A stretch of DNA of 64,000 bases, taken from positions 186,001 through 250,000 of the forward strand of contig NZ_LNBY01000018.1 of NCBI RefSeq assembly GCF_001542855.1, in the 5' to 3' direction. The DNA comes from Erythrobacter sp. AP23. GTDB lineage: Bacteria > Pseudomonadota > Alphaproteobacteria > Sphingomonadales > Sphingomonadaceae. Every line of letters begins with the position of its first letter. Position 1 is the first letter of the stretch. A program made the translations under genes and the position numbers. Below, piece after piece: positions 7,666-16,961 of this stretch. The notes under the pieces are model-generated. The model ran no database searches, was not told where the DNA came from, and saw only the letters and a list, made by a program, of their open reading frames with translations.

Positions 7666-9408
7666 ATGCAACAGGCCCTGAAAATCGGAGGCGGTGGAGC
7701 ATTCTGGGGGGACAGCATGATCGGTTTCGATCAGCTGTTGAACGAGGATCTCGACTACATTGTTCTGGATTACCTTGCCGAAGTCACGATGTCGGTGCTG
7801 GCCCGTGCCAAGCAGAAGAATCCGGAACTGGGCTATGCTACCGACTTCGTGGATCGACTTCTGCCCGATCGGTTAGGCGCCATTGCCCGGCGCGGTGTCA
7901 AGGTGATCACCAATGCAGGGGGCTTGAACCCCGAAGCCGCCGCAAGTCGAATAGCGCGACTCATTGCTGATCGTGGCCTTGCTTTGACGGTGACTGCCGT
8001 AGGCGGCGATGACCTGTCCGGACGCGCCGAGGAGTTTCGCAGCGCGGGTGTGGCGGACATGTATTCGAATGCCCCGTTTCCCGAAGATTCTTTGAGCATA
8101 AATGCATATCTTGGCGCGTTCCCGCTGGTCGAAGCCCTGCAAAACGGTGCTGATATCGTCGTAACGGGCCGCTGCGTCGACAGCGCCATGGCGCTGGCCC
8201 CCTGCATTCATCATTTTTCGTGGCGCCGTTCCGACTATGACCGACTGGCTGCTGGAAGCTTGGCTGGGCACATTCTGGAGTGCGGAGCACAGGCAACGGG
8301 CGGGATCTTCACCGACTGGGAGGAATCGCATAGCTGGGATCGGATCGGATATCCCATTGCATCGATCCAGAGCGACGGAACGATCGAGATAAGCAAGCCG
8401 CGCGACACGGGGGGCCTGGTTTCTCGCGGCACCGTGAGCGAACAGATCCTATACGAAGTCGGTAATCCGGCAGCCTACCACCTGCCGGACGTCATCTGCG
8501 ATTTCTCGAACGTCGAAGTCGAGCAGATATCCGGGGATCTGGTTCGCGTGAGCGGTGCTTCCGGAGCGCCTCCGTCCGGAAACTACAAGGTGTCCGTCAC
8601 CTATGCGGATGGATTTCGAACGGCATTCTATCTGTCCGTCGTCGGGATCGGTTCACGCCGCAAGGCCGAGCGTGTCGCAAGCTCGCTGCGTGACCGCAGT
8701 CGCCGATTGTTCTCGGATGCCGGCCTTTCTGACTTTGCCGAGTTCGACTTCGAACTCTTCGGCGAGAGTGATTGCGAAACCCCCACTTGCACCACGACCA
8801 TTCTGAAACTTGCCGCAAGGCATGAGGACGCGCGAGCCCTCGAGGTGTTCACGCGCGAAGCAGTTTCTGCCGGAACCTCCATGGCACCCGGCATCTGCGG
8901 CGTAGGCGGAGGCCGGCCGCGAGTTTCACCTTGCGTGCGCCTCTTTTCGTGCCTGCTTCCCAAAGGGGTGCTCGAAGGCGCCAGGCTTGCGAGCCCTTCT
9001 TCCTCGCCCGAGGCATCGCACCGTCATCGCGCATTTCCCGGTAGCAATGCGAATGTGGCGACCGCAGGTCGGCCGGAGGAAGGTCCGCCGAGGCCGACCG
9101 CACCGCTGGTCGATTTTGCCTGGGCACGCAGCGGCGACAAGGGCGATACCGCCAATATCGGTGTGATCGCCAGAAAGCCCGAATACGTTGATCACCTGCG
9201 GAAGCACTTGACCATCGAGCTGGTGCGCGATTGCTTGGGGGATGCGGTCCACGGGCGGATCACACGCTTCGAGGCGCCCGGCCTCCATGCTTTCAATTTC
9301 GTTCTCGAAAGCGCGCTCGGCGGGGGGGGAATGGCCAGCTTGCGCAATGATCCGCAGGGCAAGGGGTTCGCCCAGAGACTCCTGGCCTGGCGAATTCCGT
9401 CTCCATGA
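7666..9408 (+). CDS. AtuA-type acyclic terpene utilisation family protein (DUF1446 plus C-terminal ferredoxin-fold domain)
   Basis: This is a 580-residue two-domain protein. Residues 1 to about 445 are the DUF1446/AtuA core: KIGGGGAFWGDS, LDYIVLDYLAEVTMSVLARA, VITNAGGLNPEAAA, then ADIVVTGRCVDSAMAL. A Pro/Ser-rich linker follows. Residues about 480-578 form the AtuA-like C-terminal domain, with FAWARSGDKGDTANIGVIAR and APGLHAFNFVL. AtuA is required for citronellol and geraniol growth in Pseudomonas, but its chemistry is not settled as far as I know. This is the most diagnostic gene tying the operon to an Atu-like route rather than plain leucine breakdown. It begins four bases after the carboxylase alpha stop, and its own stop overlaps the next gene. 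Confidence 0.82.
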   Translation: MQQALKIGGGGAFWGDSMIGFDQLLNEDLDYIVLDYLAEVTMSVLARAKQKNPELGYATDFVDRLLPDRLGAIARRGVKVITNAGGLNPEAAASRIARLIADRGLALTVTAVGGDDLSGRAEEFRSAGVADMYSNAPFPEDSLSINAYLGAFPLVEALQNGADIVVTGRCVDSAMALAPCIHHFSWRRSDYDRLAAGSLAGHILECGAQATGGIFTDWEESHSWDRIGYPIASIQSDGTIEISKPRDTGGLVSRGTVSEQILYEVGNPAAYHLPDVICDFSNVEVEQISGDLVRVSGASGAPPSGNYKVSVTYADGFRTAFYLSVVGIGSRRKAERVASSLRDRSRRLFSDAGLSDFAEFDFELFGESDCETPTCTTTILKLAARHEDARALEVFTREAVSAGTSMAPGICGVGGGRPRVSPCVRLFSCLLPKGVLEGARLASPSSSPEASHRHRAFPGSNANVATAGRPEEGPPRPTAPLVDFAWARSGDKGDTANIGVIARKPEYVDHLRKHLTIELVRDCLGDAVHGRITRFEAPGLHAFNFVLESALGGGGMASLRNDPQGKGFAQRLLAWRIPSP

Positions 9409-10658
9409 GTGAGAATTCCATCCTGCCCGACCATACCACTGTGACTGCGAAGACCATGGACTGCGACGAAGACGATCTTTTTGAATTCAGAGACGAGTTC
9501 GCCGGATGGCTACGTGTCAATGCACCGGGCAAACCCGCCTTCCCGTTGCCGGAAACATTCATGGAGGTGGGAACCGACGAGCAGTTCGACTTCCTTAGCG
9601 ATTGGCAAAGATCGGTTTACGAGGCCGGCTATCTCGGAGTGAGTTGGCCGCAAGAATACGGAGGCCGGGGGCTGCCAGTCGAATTCCAGAACGCAATCGA
9701 TCTGGAGATGATCCACCAGAACGTTCCGATCATGTTCAACACGATCGGGTTGGCTTGGGCTGGCCCATTGATTCTTGACATCGGCAGCGAGCGGCAAAAG
9801 AAACAATATATCAGACGGATACTGACCGCCGAAGATGTTTGGTGCCAGGGGTTTTCGGAGCCGGGTGCCGGATCGGACCTTGCAAACATCCGTACGGTTG
9901 CCGTTCGTGACGGTGAAAACTGGCGGATCAACGGGTCCAAGATTTGGACCACGCTCGGCTCTTATGCGGATCACATGATCCTGCTTGCGCAAGGCGATTC
10001 CGGCGCAGCCCGCTACAAGGGACTCAACTTCTTGCTCGTACCGATGGAGTCTGAAGGCATAGAGGTACGCAAGATTCGCAAAATGACCGGCGAACACGGA
10101 TTTTGCGAAGTTTTCTTCAATGATGTCTTCGTCCCGAAAGATTGTTTGATCGGACAGGAACTGGGCGGGTGGCAAGTCGCGATGCGAACCTTGACCTACG
10201 AGAGGGGAGCCGCAGGTGGGCAGGCCAGCATGCACACCGGGACGAGGATCGAAAGCAGCCTGATGATCGAGGCCGCGACGCGCGCCGAGTTTGATGGCGG
10301 CCCTGCTCTCGAGGAACCCCTGATCTGCGATGAACTGGTTCGCCTCTTGATCGAGGAACGAGCCAATCTCCTTCATGAATCGAGAAAGCGGCATTCCGCT
10401 TTGGCGGGCCCCTATCCGACCGCGATCGATATGTCTCACAAGCTTCGCTGGACCGAGTGGAATCGGCGACTGCAACGTTTGGCGGTTGAGCTTCAGGGGC
10501 TGGAAGGCTCCCTCTACCTGGAAGATCCCGACGCATTGGACGGAGGCGCCTGGCAGCGCGGATACCTCAACAGTTTCGCTGCGACCATTGGCGGAGGCCC
10601 CTCTGAGATCCAGTCCAACATTCTTGCCGAACGTGTCCTCGGACTGCCGAAAGGTTGA
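9405..10658 (+). CDS. Acyl-CoA dehydrogenase, large subunit of a pair
   Basis: This 417-residue flavin dehydrogenase has the usual three domains. Characteristic segments are GVSWPQEYGGRGLP, the FAD-contacting VWCQGFSEPGAGSDLANI, INGSKIWTTLGSYADH, and the C-terminal IGGGPSEIQSNILAERVLG. Where medium-chain enzymes have the catalytic Glu in a YEGT segment, this protein has Gly, as is common in members that work as unequal heterotetramers. It is followed at once by a second acyl-CoA dehydrogenase, so an alpha2-beta2 enzyme is likely. Its start overlaps the AtuA-like stop (ATGA). The role is alpha-beta oxidation of the pathway acyl-CoA, the slot AtuD or LiuA fills elsewhere. Confidence 0.85.
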   Translation: MSENSILPDHTTVTAKTMDCDEDDLFEFRDEFAGWLRVNAPGKPAFPLPETFMEVGTDEQFDFLSDWQRSVYEAGYLGVSWPQEYGGRGLPVEFQNAIDLEMIHQNVPIMFNTIGLAWAGPLILDIGSERQKKQYIRRILTAEDVWCQGFSEPGAGSDLANIRTVAVRDGENWRINGSKIWTTLGSYADHMILLAQGDSGAARYKGLNFLLVPMESEGIEVRKIRKMTGEHGFCEVFFNDVFVPKDCLIGQELGGWQVAMRTLTYERGAAGGQASMHTGTRIESSLMIEAATRAEFDGGPALEEPLICDELVRLLIEERANLLHESRKRHSALAGPYPTAIDMSHKLRWTEWNRRLQRLAVELQGLEGSLYLEDPDALDGGAWQRGYLNSFAATIGGGPSEIQSNILAERVLGLPKG

Positions 10659-10663
10659 ATAGG

Positions 10664-11803
10664 ATGAGCGACGACCGGGCAACCGCAATCACCTTCTCCG
10701 ACGAGCAACGCCTACTGCTTGAGCAATCCGAGCGATTTGCAAGGAACAGGTCGGGTTTCGAATCTGTTCGCAAACGCATCGCGGCCAAGGACGATATCGA
10801 CCGAAGTATATGGCAGGACATCGTTGCGATGGGGTGGGCCAACCTGCTTGTCCCGGTCGCTTACGGGGGTTCCGGCCTGCGCGTGGACGCACTGGTGCCG
10901 ATCGTCGAGTCCGCTGGCAGACATCTGCTGGCAAGCCCGCTGATTTCTACAGCGTTGGCGACGCAACTGCTCGTGGACGCTGGCTCGCGCGGACAGAAGG
11001 AGATGTGGCTACCGCAAGTTGGAAGCGGTTCCGTTGCAACAACGGCGCTATGCGAGCCGGGAGGGTCCTGGGCGCTGACGGAGCCCCGGCTTCAGGCTCA
11101 GTGCTCGAACGGCATCGTCCGTTTGTCCGGAACCAAGATCCACGTGCGAGATGCGAAGGAGGCGCAATTCCTTATCGTGAGCGCCATGCTGGATGGCCAA
11201 CCGGCCCTTGTTGTCGTGGAACGGGCGTATCTTCGAGAGAATTCACTTCGGAGCCAAATCGTGCTGGATGAAACACAGCGCTGCTACACTGTCTCCTTCG
11301 AGGAAGTAGAAGTGCCCGCGACCATGGTTCTTGATGGAGGCGATGTAGTCGAGGCGCTGTGCGCATTGGAGCGGACGGGAGAGCTGCTGTTCAGCGCCGA
11401 AATGGCCGGCGGACTTGGCGGAGCGCTGGCATTGCTGGTCAACCATCTCACGACCAGAGAGGCGTTCGGCGGTCCGATCGGCAGGTTTCAGGCCCTGAAG
11501 CACGCCACCGTCGACATCCTGCTGGATTTCGAAGCCGCCCGTTCACTCGTTTACGGCGCCGGCACAACCATCGCATCGTCGCCGGGCAAGGCCGCAAGCG
11601 AAATCGCCACACGGATGGCGAAGGCGCATACCAGCGACGCATTCGTCCATGCCTGCGATAGAACTATCCAGTTCCACGGTGGTCTCGGATTCACCTATGA
11701 ATGCAACGCTCAGCTGTTCCTGCGGCGCGCTATGTGGAGTCAGGCTGTTTTCGGCTCCGCAAAATATCACAGACAAAAGCTCGCTCCGCTCTTGCTCAGC
11801 TGA
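10664..11803 (+). CDS. Acyl-CoA dehydrogenase, small subunit of a pair
   Basis: This divergent acyl-CoA dehydrogenase has 379 residues. I chose ATG 10664 because GAAAGG lies upstream and the protein begins MSDDRATAITFSDEQ; a TTG three codons earlier is less likely. It keeps the ALVVVERA beta domain, the helical segment EAFGGPIGRFQALKHATVDI, and the terminal FHGGLGFTYECNAQLFLRRA, but lacks the strong GFSEPGAGSD signature of its neighbour. This split of conserved features between two adjacent genes is what heterotetrameric dehydrogenases (the actinobacterial steroid FadE pairs) look like. It is the last gene of the operon and converges on the ABC-F gene 33 bases away. Confidence 0.82.
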   Translation: MSDDRATAITFSDEQRLLLEQSERFARNRSGFESVRKRIAAKDDIDRSIWQDIVAMGWANLLVPVAYGGSGLRVDALVPIVESAGRHLLASPLISTALATQLLVDAGSRGQKEMWLPQVGSGSVATTALCEPGGSWALTEPRLQAQCSNGIVRLSGTKIHVRDAKEAQFLIVSAMLDGQPALVVVERAYLRENSLRSQIVLDETQRCYTVSFEEVEVPATMVLDGGDVVEALCALERTGELLFSAEMAGGLGGALALLVNHLTTREAFGGPIGRFQALKHATVDILLDFEAARSLVYGAGTTIASSPGKAASEIATRMAKAHTSDAFVHACDRTIQFHGGLGFTYECNAQLFLRRAMWSQAVFGSAKYHRQKLAPLLLS

Positions 11804-11836
11804 TTTTGAGGGAAGGTTCAACGCTCCTCCCGGGGC

Positions 11837-13408
11837 TCAGACATTGAAGCTCCGAGCAATGCCGACTCTCTCCAGGAATGACTGATCGTGGCTGACCAAC
11901 AAGAGTGCCCCATCGTAGCTCCGGAGCGCCTCCTCCAACATCTCCAGAGACTCGATATCCAGATGATTGGTCGGCTCGTCCAGAATAATCAGCCACGGAA
12001 TTTCGGGGCCGGATAGTGCCGCGGCCAATCCGGCGCGAAGGCGTTCACCACCCGAAAGTGTGCCGACGATGCGCATCGCCTCGCGATTGCGAAAGGCAAA
12101 TCGAGCGCAGGTGGAATGGGCCGCCTCGCGGCTGATACCCTTATGTTTCGCACGAACATTGTCGAGAACGCTCTTGTCCACGTCCAGCAGACTGACATGC
12201 TGGTCTACCATCGCGATGCGACCTTCTGCCCGATAGGCCCTGCCCATCGACGGTTGCATCAATCCAGCGGCGATACGCAGCAAGGTGGTCTTGCCCGACC
12301 CATTGCCCCCAGCCACCGCCACGCGTTCCGGACCGTCAATGCGTAGCGTCCATGGGCCAAGGTGGCGATCCCCGACCTGTGCAACGACGCCGTCAAGCTC
12401 AAGCAGCTTCGCGCCTGACGGCAGGCCGCTCGGGGGTAATTCGATGGTCAGCGGTGCGCGGACCTCAAGGCGAGCGCGAGCCGCCTTCTGCGCCTCCACC
12501 GCGTCGGCCAGGGTGCGTTCATTCAGAGACTTCTCGCGTCCACCACTGTTCTCGGCCCTCTCCGCCCTCTTGTCGAGCAGGATCTTGGGTTCTGAGCCTT
12601 TGGCCGCGAATGCCCGGCCCGCCTTGTCCCGTTTCGCCTTCGCTTCCTTGCGAGCCTGCGCATTCTGGTGTGCCTGACGGACCACGGCGTCGGCTCGCGC
12701 AGCCTCTTGGACAAGCCGGTCGCGCTCCTGATTTCTGGCCTGCTCGAATGCGGTCCATCCGCCCCCGAAACTGCGCACGCCAACCGGGCTCAATTCGACA
12801 ATGCGATCCATGCGCTCGAGTAACTTGCGATCATGGCTCGCAATCAATGCGCCACCCCGCCAATTGCGCAGAAGACCGGAGATGGCCTCCCTTCCGGCTG
12901 CATCCAGATTGTTGGTCGGTTCATCCAGTAGCAGGAGATCCGGCTCTTCGAGCAGCACGCGCGCTATCGCGATTCGCGCGCGTTCGCCGCCAGACAAGCT
13001 CTCCAAACGAACATCCAAGCCGATCGAAGGGAGGCCACATGCTGCCAGGGCCGCTTCCACCCGCGGTTCCAGCGACCACTCGGCCAGTTCCAGATCGTCC
13101 GCCGAGCCGGTTCCATTTTCGATCCGCTGCAGAATGTTGACGGCTTTCTCGATCCCAAGTGCCTTCTTCACCGGCCAGCGCTCGGGCATTTCCTGTTCCA
13201 GGAAGGCGATCGTACCCGACCTCTTGATCGTGCCCGCTGGCGGGCTTGCCAGCCCTCCGACCATTCTCAACAAGGTCGATTTTCCCGATCCGTTGCGCCC
13301 TACGAGACCGACGCTTTCCTTCGCGATGGAAAGGGAAAGATTTTCGAAAAGCAGCCGTCCGTCGGGCGTCTGCGCGGCGATATCGGTGAGAGCAACATAG
13401 GCAGACAT
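11837..13408 (-). CDS. ABC-F family ATP-binding protein
   Basis: This is a 523-residue soluble protein with two ABC ATPase domains and no membrane segments. Domain 1 has Walker A GRNGSGKST, signature LSGGERARIA and Walker B LLLLDEPTNNLD. Domain 2 has GGNGSGKTT, LSGGERLRAG and IILDEPTNHLD. The charged linker between them, about residues 225-310 and rich in Arg, Ala, Lys and Glu, matches the tRNA-interaction motif region of ABC-F proteins. These act on ribosomes, as housekeeping translation factors or as antibiotic protection proteins. Nothing here says which. It stands alone on the minus strand and is functionally unrelated to its neighbours. Confidence 0.88.
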   Translation of the reverse strand: MSAYVALTDIAAQTPDGRLLFENLSLSIAKESVGLVGRNGSGKSTLLRMVGGLASPPAGTIKRSGTIAFLEQEMPERWPVKKALGIEKAVNILQRIENGTGSADDLELAEWSLEPRVEAALAACGLPSIGLDVRLESLSGGERARIAIARVLLEEPDLLLLDEPTNNLDAAGREAISGLLRNWRGGALIASHDRKLLERMDRIVELSPVGVRSFGGGWTAFEQARNQERDRLVQEAARADAVVRQAHQNAQARKEAKAKRDKAGRAFAAKGSEPKILLDKRAERAENSGGREKSLNERTLADAVEAQKAARARLEVRAPLTIELPPSGLPSGAKLLELDGVVAQVGDRHLGPWTLRIDGPERVAVAGGNGSGKTTLLRIAAGLMQPSMGRAYRAEGRIAMVDQHVSLLDVDKSVLDNVRAKHKGISREAAHSTCARFAFRNREAMRIVGTLSGGERLRAGLAAALSGPEIPWLIILDEPTNHLDIESLEMLEEALRSYDGALLLVSHDQSFLERVGIARSFNV

Positions 13409-14252
13409 ATCGAGCTATCTCAGCGTGTGTCGAAATCCAAAAGCTCTTGCTCTTCAAGTACTGGCAACGGAACCACAAACTTCCTCGGAATCGATAGGCA
13501 AGTGGTTTGCCAGGGCCCGAAAAGATGAGCGAGACATTGCGGCAGGACCTTCATGCGGCCCCGGATGTGTACTGACCATTTCCAGCAGGCGAACCCAAGA
13601 TCGTATCTCATTCAACCACACCACCCTTACCTCGTCCACATTCGAGCCCGGCCTTGCTCATGGCACCTGGCGGGGTGCTATTCTCGCCATCGAACATCTG
13701 GCCGCTTGGCATCCCTGCCGCGCCAGCAAACGAGATGACCGCCCAGAATGCCTTCGATGTCGAGTACCGGTTGGTGTGAGGGGCGCGCGATCTCCGACGC
13801 CACCAGCTGGACGCGGTGCGCTGCATTACCATCGCCCTTGTGCCGCGAGTTCACGCCGACCAGTTCCAACAGGTCAACCAATCCCGTCCCCAGTGAGTCG
13901 ATGAAGTCAACCTTCTGGACCAACTCGGCGGTTGAAACGGACGACTGCGGCGCCCCCTTGGAGGCCTTGTCCCTCACCGCGCAAATCTCGAAAAGAGGCG
14001 ACTGGTGCCAGAAGAGGCATCACATTCGAACTTCTTTTCCGTTTAATTTCTGATGTTTAGATATTTCGGTCAAGCTGAAAAGCCCGCAAAAGGCCCGCAA
14101 AATCCCTCTAATGTATTGGTTCGATGCCTTTTTTAGGACTCGGAATTTCAATTTCAAACTTGACCGCGGAGTAGGTCGTTATCCGCTTTGCGCTCCAATC
14201 TCCGCTATTCTACGGGCTGCGCGCTCTGCCCGGAAGCAGTCATCCGTTCGGT
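13409..14252. other. Gene-poor stretch, 844 bp
   Basis: Several short open frames exist on both strands (for example 13425-13904 on + and 13678-13977 on -), but none has a recognisable domain, a good start site or a consistent frame. The run near 14070-14100 contains two closely spaced GCCCGCAAAA units and is more AT-rich than its surroundings. I read it as non-coding or decayed sequence between the ABC-F gene and the MlaD-like gene. Rearranged remnants are possible given the broken MarR gene nearby. Confidence 0.35.
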
Positions 14253-15203
14253 TTACTTTAAATCATCGATATTCGTTCCAGCTTCTCTTCTTTTTGGCCG
14301 ATAGTCTGGGAGGGGAGGATTTGATGTAATTCCCTCAACCTGAATATCTTCGATTTTTTCACTGAGAGGAGCAAGTTCGCGACTAAGCTCGCGAAGGTCC
14401 GTTTCACCTTCAACCAAAGAATCTTCGACCGCCGGAATGCCACTCCTTATCTGGGAAAGTTTGTTTTCAGCGTTCTGCACGCCCTCCCTGAATTGGCGAA
14501 GGCGTCGTTGCGCGATAGCAGAAGCGCTCCGCCCTGAGATCCGCCGATCTGCATCTCGAAGATTATTTCCCCATCCACCAACCCTGTGCCCTAAGTCTAA
14601 CAATCTTCCTTTTGTTGAGGCCAATCGTTCGTCCCAACCTTCGGCGTCCGATGCGAGTGCGGCCGTCGTGACTCGAAGCCGGACAAGATCGGAGGTGATC
14701 ACCCGTTGCTTTTCTGGCTCCAGTCCTTCGTTCAGAGCGCGAATGCTATTTGCCACGGTCTCTACAGTGGCGGTCGCATCCCTCCCCAATAGTCCGGTTT
14801 CGTCCGCGGCGGGAATGATCTTTTTTCCTGACTTGTCGGTGTAAATGCCCTGACGACCCCGTCGGCCCTCGAGCACGAGCGCAGCCTCTCCAGTTATCAG
14901 ATCCGTGCTGATTGTCGCTTCAAGGCCGTGGACTTTCGCCGCAGAAGGATCGAGAGTCAGAACAACGACCACGTTTTCCGGTTCATTTTCCGCCAGACGG
15001 ACCGATGTTACCTGTCCCACAGGGACTCCCGATAGTGTTACAGTCGATCCCGACTGAAGGCCTTCCACGGAGCGATCAAACTTGATCTGATATGTTTCCT
15101 GATTTGGTCTGGGATCGATTAGCCACATCGCGAAAGCGATGGTCGTAAGCATCAGAATGCCAACGATCCACGCCACTAGGGAGAAGTTTGCGTTAGTTTC
15201 CAT
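14253..15203 (-). CDS. MlaD/MCE-domain protein
   Basis: This 316-residue membrane-anchored protein has one N-terminal transmembrane helix (about residues 8-28, VAWIVGILMLTTIAFAMWLI). It is followed by an MCE domain (residues about 38-115, with VEGLQSGSTVTLSGVPVGQV and a TGEAALVLEG strand) and a long helical tail. Its charged heptad-like segments (RRLRQFREGVQNAENKLSQI) suggest coiled coil. MCE proteins form hexameric rings that carry lipids across the periplasm. A normal system needs an ATPase (MlaF), a permease (MlaE) and often a lipoprotein, and none is in the neighbourhood. It may be an orphan paralogue serving a system elsewhere. The upstream broken marR frame ends one base before its start. 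Confidence 0.75.
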   Translation of the reverse strand: METNANFSLVAWIVGILMLTTIAFAMWLIDPRPNQETYQIKFDRSVEGLQSGSTVTLSGVPVGQVTSVRLAENEPENVVVVLTLDPSAAKVHGLEATISTDLITGEAALVLEGRRGRQGIYTDKSGKKIIPAADETGLLGRDATATVETVANSIRALNEGLEPEKQRVITSDLVRLRVTTAALASDAEGWDERLASTKGRLLDLGHRVGGWGNNLRDADRRISGRSASAIAQRRLRQFREGVQNAENKLSQIRSGIPAVEDSLVEGETDLRELSRELAPLSEKIEDIQVEGITSNPPLPDYRPKRREAGTNIDDLK

Positions 15204-15722
15204 CTAGCACGCCGCCAGCGGTTTGTTCGTCCGGCAGAGGGCCGGTGCAATGAAAGTTCGCGTCCCGCATGCTCCATTCGGTTGTCCGCTATAGAACATG
15301 ACCGAGGTTCGTCCCCTGGCGCAATCGCCACGAGCGGGGCATCCGGGCGCGTCGAATGTGTTTTGGTTTTGAGATCGGCCTAGTCCCAACACGGGCGTGA
15401 TGCCGCCCCGCCCGTGGCGACCGAATATTGCTATGACTTGCGCAAGCCGCGTCCGGTCACTCAAGCGCGAAGGCGTCATGTCTTCCAGGCCGCTGCTGGA
15501 GGATGTGATTTCAAGTCTCCTGGCGATGTCCGTCTGGTTCAGGGCAGGAGCTCTGATCAACTGCGCCAACACACGCCACTGCGTACGATTGAGGCTCAGC
15601 GGCTGTGCTCGGTCATCGAATGCCTTGCGCGCGGCGCGGCTGATCTGGTCCATCATGAAGATCGCTCGATCATCGTGGGTGATGACATTGTCGAGTGCGA
15701 GAGTGCCCTCATCTTCTGGCAT
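15204..15722 (-). pseudogene. Truncated MarR family regulator beside the efflux operon
   Basis: The first 75 or so codons encode a good MarR N-terminal half: FMMDQISRAARKAFDDR, LSLNRTQWRVLAQLI, LNQTDIARRLEIT. After ITSSSS the frame loses all similarity to MarR: the wing (RLIDRLEEQGLVERR and DRRVRRVHLT in relatives) and the C-terminal dimer helices are missing in every frame I checked. The remaining hundred codons look like unrelated sequence read through. A regulator without a wing and dimer helix should not repress. It is divergent from emrA, and an imperfect inverted repeat (CCTATCGATCGG, 15731-15742) in the gap may be its former operator. Confidence 0.65.
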
Positions 15723-15830
15723 GAGACATTCCTATCGATCGGAGAAAAATAGTAAAGGACTTTCGCATTTTGTTTTGGCCGCTATATCGCTCGCGCAGCG
15801 GCTCAAACGATGGCGAGGAGCGAAATAATC

Positions 15831-16958
15831 ATGGCGGACGAGACAGCAGGGGCTAGCGATGAAGGCGCACGTCCGACGGGGTTGTCCAGTCCGCGGGTCC
15901 GGCTGGGTCTGCTGATCGCCGGCATTCTGGTCCTGCTCGCCGGGAGCTACTGGTATTACAATCATCAGACGTACGGCAGATTCCAGCAGTCCACCGACAA
16001 CGCTTATATTGCCGCCGACAGCGTCATCATCTCCCCCAAAATTGCGGGCTACGTCGAGCGCGTATTAGTGACGGAGAATCAAACGGTCGCGTCGGGCGAT
16101 GCGCTTGTCCAGCTGGACGTGCGAGATTATCGTGCCCAAACGAACCAGGTCGAAGCCCAGATCGCCGCGTCGCTCGCCGGAGCAGATACGGTACGCGCCC
16201 AGCAACAAGAGCAGGACGCGGCAATTGCCCAGGCCCGTGCACAGCTCGCAGCAGCATCTGCACAGGCTGGTCTCGCTGCTGAGCAGGTTGTCCGGTACCG
16301 CCCCCTTGCCGCTTCGGGAGCGGAGCCGCGCGAGAGGCTCGATCAGCTGGAGGCCCAGGCCAGAGAAGCGCAGGCTCAAGTCGCGGCAGCGCGCGCCGCG
16401 CTCACGGCGGCACAGCGCCGACAGAACACGCTTAGCGAGCAGATAGACCAGGCCAATTCGCAAGCCAACGCCGCTCGTGCGCAACTCGAGGCCGCCCGTC
16501 TGAACCTGTCATCGACCACGCTCCAGGCCAGTATTTCCGGGCGGGTGGGTGACCTCACGGTCCGACCTGGACAATTTGTCCAGCCTGGCCAACGCCTTAT
16601 GAGCCTCGTACCGACCGACCGCCTCTACGTGACAGCAAATTTCAAGGAAACGCAGCTCGGACTTGTCCGCCCGGGGCAACCCGTCACCTTGGAAATCGAC
16701 GCGCTGCCGGACCTCGAGCTATCAGGAAGAGTGCAGAGCATCGCGCCGGGTACCGGGGCAGAATTCTCGATCCTACCTCCGCAAAACGCGACGGGTAATT
16801 TCACCAAGATCGTTCAGCGCGTCCCGGTGCGCATATCCATTCAGGCTTCGCCCGAGATCCTGCGTCTGCTGGTGCCGGGCATGTCTGTTGTCGCGAGTGT
16901 CGATACGCGCGCCGCTAGAGACCAACTCGATTCGATCCGCAACGCGGCCGGAGACTGA
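15831..16958 (+). CDS. emrA: EmrA/HlyD-type membrane fusion protein of a multidrug efflux pump
   Basis: This is the periplasmic adaptor of a tripartite pump. It has an N-terminal transmembrane anchor (VRLGLLIAGILVLLAG), then the first lipoyl half (STDNAYIAADSVIISPKIAG), a long Ala/Gln-rich coiled-coil hairpin (about residues 95-215) and the second lipoyl half (LQASISGRVGDLTVRPGQFV). The beta-barrel part includes LYVTANFKETQL. ATG 15831 follows GAGGAG; an upstream in-frame ATG at 15810 is an alternative that adds seven residues. It is four bases from the transporter gene and shares its operon. Confidence 0.88.
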   Translation: MADETAGASDEGARPTGLSSPRVRLGLLIAGILVLLAGSYWYYNHQTYGRFQQSTDNAYIAADSVIISPKIAGYVERVLVTENQTVASGDALVQLDVRDYRAQTNQVEAQIAASLAGADTVRAQQQEQDAAIAQARAQLAAASAQAGLAAEQVVRYRPLAASGAEPRERLDQLEAQAREAQAQVAAARAALTAAQRRQNTLSEQIDQANSQANAARAQLEAARLNLSSTTLQASISGRVGDLTVRPGQFVQPGQRLMSLVPTDRLYVTANFKETQLGLVRPGQPVTLEIDALPDLELSGRVQSIAPGTGAEFSILPPQNATGNFTKIVQRVPVRISIQASPEILRLLVPGMSVVASVDTRAARDQLDSIRNAAGD

Positions 16959-16961
16959 CCG

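Noticed and set aside
14113..14135. GGTTCGATGCC resembling a tRNA T-arm
   Set aside because: No acceptor, D or anticodon arms can be folded around it and no CCA follows.
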